DNA of 64,000 nt from Parastagonospora avenae f. sp. tritici 18332-5 (lineage: Eukaryota > Ascomycota > Dothideomycetes > Pleosporales > Phaeosphaeriaceae). The stretch spans positions 166,923 through 230,922 of the forward strand of contig JAFJTR010000055.1 of NCBI GenBank assembly GCA_022559985.1, written 5' to 3'. The translations under genes were made by a program, and so were the position numbers. This document shows positions 58,501 through 64,000 of the stretch, piece after piece. The notes under the pieces were generated by a model that saw only the letters and a program-made list of their open reading frames with translations, had not been told where the DNA came from and searched no databases. Position 1 is the first letter of the stretch; each line of letters opens with the position of its first letter.

Positions 58501-58778
58501 AAGTTTTCGAAACTGAGCGGCACTCTGACTCCATGATAGTCATACTCGCCCATAGCAGAGTTATCGCCTGCCAGGGTGCCCAGACGTTCTGTTTGTGAGG
58601 CACGCCGGCGTTGACGCACATGCGAACGACGGACTGCATTGCTCCGATGTAGGCCATCACTGGAAGAAGATTGTGATACGCTGTATAGCAGATATGTCGC
58701 ATAAGCTGCTGCGGCGCCAGCGACGACGAGAATGGCTGGTCGATAGCGAGAGACGGAGATTGCGGTCGAGTTCGACAT
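55599..58778 (-). CDS. ZZ zinc-finger and EF-hand membrane protein
   Basis: Single exon, 1059 residues. An N-terminal hydrophobic segment (about 13-33, PAILVVAGAAAAYATYLLY) with flanking Arg suggests an anchored protein with the bulk on one side. A ZZ-type zinc finger lies at about 241-282 with paired Cys at 241/244, 256/259 and 265/268 and His at 274 and 278. Two EF-hand loops follow: DSDKNSLIGFEE (387-398), with all acidic ligands, and DIDGDGYISRKD (423-434). A third EF-like segment occurs near the C-terminus (KGSGLINFEEFDRHMQ). The long middle part is acidic and Arg-rich with no known fold. Calcium-dependent membrane-linked scaffolding is a reasonable inference. I know fungal proteins of this type only as uncharacterised. 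Confidence 0.8.
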   Translation of the reverse strand: MSNSTAISVSRYRPAILVVAGAAAAYATYLLYSVSQSSSSDGLHRSNAVRRSHVRQRRRASQTERLGTLAGDNSAMGEYDYHGVRVPLSFENLIPRTQLFELIIQQHPEYTAQQADDEIARVYDVYLDRLFAQMFPRNAPSRAHTESVARWVADRHHGQILSPNTAVERAAARYALLLQNTNTAVVDGTQSVAATELSWGSDDDTEGEAVDSDGQTLQRTLYHIAEERARQEGVVHRGITCNGCDEKPIRGIRWHCANCADFDLCSNCEATNSHIKTHIFYKIRVPAPYLGISKQEPLYPGKPHAMTSSVQATLKKRLVAQTKLEAEEIDALWEQFTCLAGTEWLADPNNIGWALDRRAFNHAFVPRYKSFVAAPNLIYDRIFAYYDSDKNSLIGFEEWIKGIDGMHATDGQVKSRIVFNGYDIDGDGYISRKDILRIFRAYYAIEQEATRDYVAEITEELSVRNALDTIRSGQPLGSAFMPHGMNVNDSVNPRLREKGQDDLAAMEPVLQENYADIAERDAILVAADTRNLAHGGPPQDDHSRVVTDRWARRQFYIDEEEGLARPEGAEDEFATEETEEDDADCNVPNGDHEDTSTQPNARPRWSRSSSRVRFQDDLDMETRSNASTSSRPVGERWGGYEIPEPEKDLGKEVLYQITQQGFNELLDPIFEESENNAMDAFATRSERRKRATNIESVTECSKTQELGHHRAICKIGIFRYSKCIVDMFCNALNKGPNFENFRAIFKDEHGNQVDHETAKFRLTRNYGSIEDLFLSTIDVPDEWTVDDMALWNTWLCRNQLRKELLASTLDCVSQLGWIPYARAEKVPAHSTTLLDYPYRDPTMPQFRPNSMADANPHEYPSINFLPSVLSPEALGSILADDRMTSNPSGPFFVGTLPKIDESDPELLEQATQEVLAATSAVKNLKVRDASSESVQDHLDERQNIPHWSNYTDNPMIHILHVDSSDGSEQLRSSTKPVIHTSNPFHPETDQLKPLCRRVRELAMNPDSSSHNILLASLEAVQQQIHERKGSGLINFEEFDRHMQEGRLRFLESWMEWVSI

Positions 58779-59156
58779 TGCAGTGTATACGCGACAGGTG
58801 GTTAGCTCGAGCTCTGGTAAGCGAATGAATGCATATGAGCGATGCAGTCGTGCTGGTCTGCCAGATTAAAAGGAGCTGTGGCAAGTAGAGAAGTTACAAA
58901 CGCCAGAGGCGCTACAGCTTCCGATCTGACATGTTTGTGCGGCAGTGACGAACGCGCAGTTGTGGCTGCGGACGAAGCCTGTCGCGACTTCCCCGGATTC
59001 GCTGACTAAGACGAGCTAAGCCACTGAACACCTCCGGAGCTTCAACCCCACAGAACTCTTTCGGCGCGACACTAGATGCCTTGCGTTGCTGGTCGCTTCT
59101 CTCCTTCACCAGCTATGCGATGAGTACCTGTAGCGGGTCTTGAGTAGACCCGAAAT
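58779..59156. other. divergent intergenic stretch
   Basis: 378 bp between the ZZ/EF-hand gene and the hydrolase gene, which point away from each other. Likely shared or adjacent promoters. Confidence 0.55.
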
Positions 59157-60431
59157 ATGTCTCACCCGCCAGAGGCTCTCTACAGCTTCACGATACCTTC
59201 AATACACGACGACACCGCCCTCAATTGTCGCGTATACCATCCAGACACGTTGAGTGCGGCAGGATGGAGTACCACCGGCCAAGGACAGTCGAGCCGGATA
59301 AGAGGAATCATCATGGCTCATCCGTACGCGCCGATGGGCGGTAGCTACGATGATCGTGTCGTCGGTATTGTAGTAGATGAATACCTAAAAGCAGGTTGGG
59401 TGGTAGGCACCTTCAACTTCAGGTATGATCCACATGGATGACACTTCTGGTAAAAAGTAGCATGGTTGACGTGTGTAAGAGGTGCACACGGTTCCAAAGC
59501 CCGCACAAGCTGGTCTGGGAGACCCGAGCTCGACGATTACACGTCGTTTGCCGCATTCTTCATGCACTATCTGAGCTACCTACGGCCTTATCCGAAAGTC
59601 ATTCCACAAGAGATGTCTCCGGTAGTGTCGGAGGCCGAATACCACAAGTCTCCCGCGCTTGGACGTAAGGATGAAGGTCCAGTCGTTATTCTCGGAGGCT
59701 ACTCATACGGTTCCCTAATTCTTCGACACCTGCCGCCCGTCCCGGCCATGCTTCAACCATTCGTAGCCCCCATAGCCGGCTCTGCAAGCGACGAAATACT
59801 CCTGCGAGCACGTGCATTGGCAGACCAAAGCAACATGGCTTGGAGAGAGCCAGTACGCAATCATGAGTGTGAAAGCCGGTGCAGGAAGAAGGGACGCAAA
59901 CCAAAGCACTCTGTGACGATGGGTGGGGAGGAGACAACCCCTGAGAAGAGAAGGACCAGTAGGGAAGTCCGCAGGAGTACTGATAGAAGATTGAGTGTCG
60001 AGTTTGGAAATAGGCTGAGGAGCCTCAGTCATAGCCATCGCAGACGCAAGGACGACAGCCCACCGATCCAGTTGGAAACGCACGAAGTTGCTCAGATTAC
60101 AATGCCTGCAGTTCGCTATCTGCTCATATCGCCTCTGACTCCTCCGGTATCTACGCTCGCAGCACCTGCTTTAGGTCACAAATTCTGGCACAAATGGAAA
60201 GGATGTAGCGAAGAAGTTGTAGCTCACCACATCGGACTTGCAGTGTATGGCGACCAGGACGTATTCACCTCAGCGCGGCGGATCCGAGATTGGAGCGAAC
60301 AGCTTAAAGCTATACAAGGGTCTCGATTTTCAAGCGTGGAAGTCGCTGATGCTGGTCACTTTTGGGTGGAGAGCGGTGTTGAAGAAAAGCTAAGAGGTGC
60401 GCTTAGAGAATGGGAAGCGGGAGTGAGATGA
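59157..60431 (+). CDS. alpha/beta hydrolase with a basic insert
   Basis: Two exons (59157..59422, 59480..60431) give 405 residues. The splice restores the family sequence FNFRGAHGSKARTSWSG, which forms the region after strand 4. The nucleophile elbow is GGYSYGSL (Ser about residue 164). Later motifs are AVYGDQDVF, which supplies the acid residue, and VADAGHFW, with the catalytic His. The triad is therefore complete. A highly basic, Ser/Arg-rich insert (about 216-283) separates the nucleophile from the acid and resembles a disordered, possibly phosphorylated lid or a nuclear signal. The substrate is unknown; the enzyme is probably an esterase or lipase-like hydrolase. No signal peptide. Confidence 0.8.
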
Positions 60432-60552
60432 CAAAACTAGTTGTACTGTGTCGAGAGGCTTCTGCACATGTCATGGCCAAGTTTTGCACTTCATCCTACT
60501 CGAAACAGCTCGCGATTAATGATTTGACTAGTCAAAAGCTCAAAATACTTGA

Positions 60553-61068
60553 GACAAGACACAAAGCAGCACGGCCGCCTTGCAGAAACGCGATGCCAAA
60601 TTCCAAATCCCACCCCAAATCGCATCTCTCGCATCATCCCATGTCTCTAGCACATGCAGCTGTATTGCCACGCCTACCACCTACACCGTCTTTGCAACTC
60701 AAGTAACTACGGCGCAAGGCCCACAACTCACATCCACCGACGAAGTCACCGTAACCTTACCCGCGACTGGCCTCGTTGCGCTAGTCATCGTGACCGCGAC
60801 GCCCGCGCCCATTATCCAGCCCAAAGTCTGCAACGCTCAGGGCTACGTCAACCAAAATGGAGCCGTGAATGTCTTGGGGAAGCACCGCGACAGCCCGAGT
60901 GTCGACGCGTATTTCTCACAGTGCAAGACTTGTGCGGATTGCTTGAGCACGGGTTGGTATCTTGGTTCGGGGGGCACAGGGACTTGCGCGATTGTGAGTG
61001 TGGCGGTCGCTGAGGGAGCTGATGCGGTGGCAGGGGGTAAGTATACGCTTAAGGATCGTGCTTGTTGA
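60553..61068 (+). pseudogene. secreted-protein gene lacking a visible signal-peptide exon
   Basis: The frame from about 60553 to 61068 encodes a mature-looking secreted protein: SSTAALQKRDA (a likely Kex2 site after a lost signal peptide), a Thr/Val-rich segment (TVFATQVTTAQGPQL), TVTATPAP-like repeats, and a Cys-rich end with VCNAQGY, CKTCADC and a final Cys. The frame opens directly after a TGA at 60550-60552 and has no ATG near its start. No hydrophobic leader occurs in any frame within 150 bp upstream, where the hydrolase gene ends. Either the first exon lies at an unrecognised spot, or the 5' end was lost. I do not recognise the family, beyond similarity to small fungal secreted proteins. 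Confidence 0.4.
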
Positions 61069-61612
61069 TGGGAGATGTTGGAAGGTAAGGTTGGGGTATT
61101 GAGAGGGAGGTGATTGGGTAAATACGTTCTGTGATAATTGTCGGACTGGAAAAGATTATAGACTTTCAAGATTACCTGTTCGTCCTTACCTCCGAATCGA
61201 TTGCCCCATCAGATCAACCGTGTAGTCCGCACGAGGCTGCTCTGCACTAACCACAGGTGCGTCTTTTAACGGCGTTCCATCTCTATCTTCTTCCAACCTT
61301 CCCCTAACCTCTGATCTACCTTGCATCATTCTTCTCTCCCTTCCTTACCTCAACCTTCATCTCCAGCAATCTCGATAAGCAAATCTCACAGTCTAGAGCA
61401 GTAAACAGGCTTTGGGAAGATTTTGTGGTACCTGACCAGATGCGGTTGCTGCGCAAATGCACAGCCCACACCGATAGAAACAACCTCAGGAGCAAATGTT
61501 GTAGCACCATTGCTTCGCTTCGACTACCAATCGAAAAAATTTGAAATCCAGTGAAGTGTGGCAGCCTAATAGGTCTGACATGCATCCCTGAATTTTGCAC
61601 TGCCTGTAAAAC
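61069..61612. other. intergenic stretch
   Basis: Upstream of the broken HET gene. No gene was recognised. Confidence 0.55.
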
Positions 61613-63736
61613 ATGCCACCATCCGCCAACTCACTCATCACCCATCGACGCAAACTCGGGCTTCTTTTCAGCCTGACCAGCTTAAGCGTCAGCGCCACAC
61701 TTTGCTCGACGGGAAAATCGCTGCCAAAGCTTGTTCACATAGCAAGCATGTCTGAACGTCAATGCCGCCATCCTGACATCCGGAAATTCGCTGGGCTCCG
61801 GTGTTGTCTCGCATGCGGCAAGGCGGTGTTCGAGACGTCCACGCCTACTGAAGCCAACAACTCACAATCAACGACTCAGACAACCTACAAGTACACCAAC
61901 CTCAACTACAAGCTTGGTCAGGAAACGCGTCTAATTGTGCTGTACCCGGGCGAGCCAGCCGATGAACTGCATTGCGAGATCATTCATGTCAACTTGGATG
62001 ATGAACCAGACTATGAAGCAGTGTCATACACATGGGCTTCTGATGATGGCGACGCAAGTCTCTCACGTACGATCTATTGTGGCAACAGCGCATGCATACC
62101 AATCACAACAAGTTGCGATGCGGCCCTGCGGCAACTTAGGAAACGTGGACTCAGACGACGGCTTTGGATTGATGCAGTCTCTACAGACTAGACAAATGTA
62201 CAGGAACGGAATCATCAGGTCGGCTTCATGCATCGAACATATTCTCTGGCGCGAAGCGTGCGCATAAGTATTCAGGGTGGTCCTATGGGCTCTGGCTCTG
62301 GTTATAGCAGTCTGTTCGACTGGCTTCGACATGGCATTATCTCAGAAACAACGACAGGCGCATCTCTGCCTCATTCTAGAGTGAGCGGGTTGCTATCCCA
62401 TCGGTACTTCAAACGTGCTTGGACGATTCAAGAGGTGGCCTTGGCAAGAACAGTGTATCTACATGTCAATGGAGAAGAAATCCTCCTGGGCAAGGAGACA
62501 CTGGAGAAGTTAGAATGTATTGCCATTCGAAACAGTTGTTGTCTACACGGAGGATTAAGACTACGGCGGAAAGCAAACTCCATCCTTACTGGTGACATAG
62601 TTTCATGCTTACGGGCTGGTATCGAAGCGGAATGCGCTGATCCCCGAGACAAAATCTTTGCCGTACTCAGCCTTATGGATCCTAAAGCTAGATCTCTGAT
62701 ACCAGTCGACTACGCACTTGACCTAGAGACCGTCTGGGAAAATGCTGTACTAGCCGTTATCATCAGCAACCGTAATTTGGACGCCCTATCATACAGCAAG
62801 GGACACCATATGGATCAGCAGAACCCTGATCTGTTCTGAATTCCTGCTCTTTCTTCGGTCCAGTTCAAGGATTTTCTGGACAAGGCAAGCGAAGAAAGAT
62901 TAACGGATGGAAGGATCGTAGACTTAATCTTGTGCAAGAGCAAGATCGCACCTCTTCGTCAATTGTAATCCAAGAATATCAATCGGTGGCGGGAGAAGAT
63001 CGACTTTGGTATCGTGGACGATATCAGCATCATACCGGACCTGCCTGACGAAGATACCTGTCAGTCCGTGGTCGCATGTCGGGGGTCCCACAGTCCCACA
63101 AAAATTTTGCCACATCTTCAGGTCCGGGCCCATTTCATCGACATCGTCAGATCTAGCAGATGCGTCAGATCTAGCAGATGGGGATACCAGAACTACATTT
63201 CCAGGATTCGGCCTGATAATCTCAAGACCATTGAAATTTTTCGTGCATTCGGTATCGACCGCCGCCCACGCTTTGATGATAATACAGTCACCAAATCGGA
63301 CCTTTACTATTCCCAGTCGGAAACAAATTGGTCGATACGACCTGGATTGCTCCAACGGTACAACCGCATATCTGATGAGAACCATACCTCTGGTAATTAC
63401 AATTCACTAGATGGGTCTATCTTGGAACCTCTAATCGAGTTCATCAAAGCATTGAAGAAATACAGTGAAGGAAGATTGTTTTTAGAGGCTTCGACCAGCA
63501 TTGGATACGCGTTCTGTGGATTCATGCCGGGTGACGAGATTTGGGCACTGGACGGGGCGAGGTTACCATTCATACTACGCAAAACAAGACACAAGACATT
63601 TCAAATTGTAAGCGATTGCTACCTTTGGGAAGTGCGGGAGCCGTATTTCTGGACTACGAGCTCTGAGGAGTGTCAGGCAGATGAGAATCAGCGGGCACTT
63701 TATGAAAAGCAAACACACATCATTGAGATACATTAA
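61613..63736 (+). pseudogene. HET-domain gene with three in-frame stops
   Basis: One frame runs from an ATG at 61613 (alternative 61748) to a TAA at 63734. The N-terminus is intact, with a CRHPDIRKFAGLRCCLACG block often seen before HET domains, then YEAVSYTWASDD and RRLWIDAVSTD. There the TAG at 62189-62191 interrupts the conserved WIDAxCIDQ(T/S)N motif; TNVQERNHQVGFMHRTY continues in the same frame. Further stops are TGA at 62837-62839 and TAA at 62966-62968. The C-terminal part, with GYAFCGFMPGDEIWALDGA, also fits HET proteins. Because the frame is shared throughout, substitutions rather than indels made the breaks. TAG in place of CAG is the CpA-to-TpA change typical of repeat-induced point mutation. 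An 18-bp tandem duplication sits at 63146-63181. Confidence 0.8.
63146..63181 (+). repeat. 18-bp tandem duplication in the HET relic
   Basis: Two adjacent copies of GTCAGATCTAGCAGATG plus one variable base (C or G). The duplication keeps the reading frame and repeats the residues VRSSR. Confidence 0.85.
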
Positions 63737-64000
63737 AAGCTACCAGGACATCCAACAAGTTCAAGCCTACATTCTATTCAAGACATTGTATTCAAAAGGC
63801 CACATCCTGTTTCAAATCTCACGGTTAGAGTTTACAAACAAGATTGAGTCGTATGTACCTTTAGAAGCATACCAAAGCACGGCCCCTTCGATTATACCAA
63901 AATTGTTGGTAGGGTCTTAGCACTAGTGCTGAAAGGAAATAACGATAACTAGGAATGCATTCTGTTCGGTGATTGTTGTTGATTCATGTTACGGAGGAGG
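63737..64000. other. end of window, no gene recognised
   Basis: A short open frame overlaps the end of the HET relic and runs to 63920, but it has no recognisable motif. Confidence 0.5.

Noticed and set aside
60410..60706. Plus-strand frame overlapping the hydrolase 3' end as the start of the secreted-protein gene
   Set aside because: Different frame, no signal peptide and no splice join found to the Cys-rich part.

Overview
This window looks like nuclear DNA of a filamentous ascomycete (Pezizomycotina), most likely a Dothideomycete. The reasons are short introns (45-130 nt) with GT..AG ends and CTAAC/CTGAC branch sites, compact genes on both strands, and a gene set that includes an AspE-type septin, an Atg28-like protein, HET-domain genes, a cAMP-receptor-like GPCR and a fungal YTA7 homologue. 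The class assignment is inference from gene content. No operons, CRISPR arrays, rRNA or tRNA genes were recognised. I rebuilt exon structures by hand from splice signals and reading phase.

Left part (1-17.8 kb): a Vps62-family secreted protein cut by the window edge (-), a GNAT acetyltransferase (+), an F-box protein (+), a five-exon cAMP-receptor-like GPCR (-), a secreted histidine acid phosphatase (-), a five-exon cytochrome P450 (-) and an AspE-like septin (+). Two gene-poor stretches lie here (7.8-10.2 and 14.2-15.8 kb).

Middle (18.5-43.6 kb): mostly housekeeping and mitochondrial genes. They are a crotonase-fold enoyl-CoA hydratase/isomerase with an abnormal splice region (+), an ABC1/ADCK-family mitochondrial kinase-like protein (-), YAE1 (-), two short-chain dehydrogenases (+), an Atg28-like coiled-coil protein (-), ribosomal protein RPS2 (+), an intact HET-domain gene (+), a C2H2 zinc-finger transcription factor (-), the aspartate/glutamate carrier AGC1 (-), and the pyruvate dehydrogenase E3-binding protein PDX1 (-). 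PDX1 is divergent from a two-TM mitochondrial membrane protein (+). Several genes serve mitochondrial carbon and energy metabolism: AGC1, PDX1, the ABC1 protein and the TMEM223/Mrx15-like candidate.

Right part (43.6-64 kb): a large YTA7/Abo1-type chromatin AAA ATPase with bromodomain (+), a membrane-anchored aspartic-protease-like protein lacking catalytic motifs (-), a 2.9 kb gene-poor stretch, a second GPCR (+), a 1059-residue ZZ-finger/EF-hand membrane protein (-), an alpha/beta hydrolase with a basic insert (+), a secreted-protein gene that seems to lack its signal-peptide exon (+), and a HET-domain gene broken by three in-frame stops (+).

The most unusual observation is in the crotonase gene at 19142-19346. 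The sequence there looks like an intron nested inside another intron (a stwintron). Its outer 3' splice site reads AT instead of AG, and a downstream in-frame AG could partly rescue the message. Other points worth a look are the dead aspartic protease, the decayed HET gene with CpA-to-TpA type stops, and a stop-free 90-nt intron-like segment in the YTA7 homologue.
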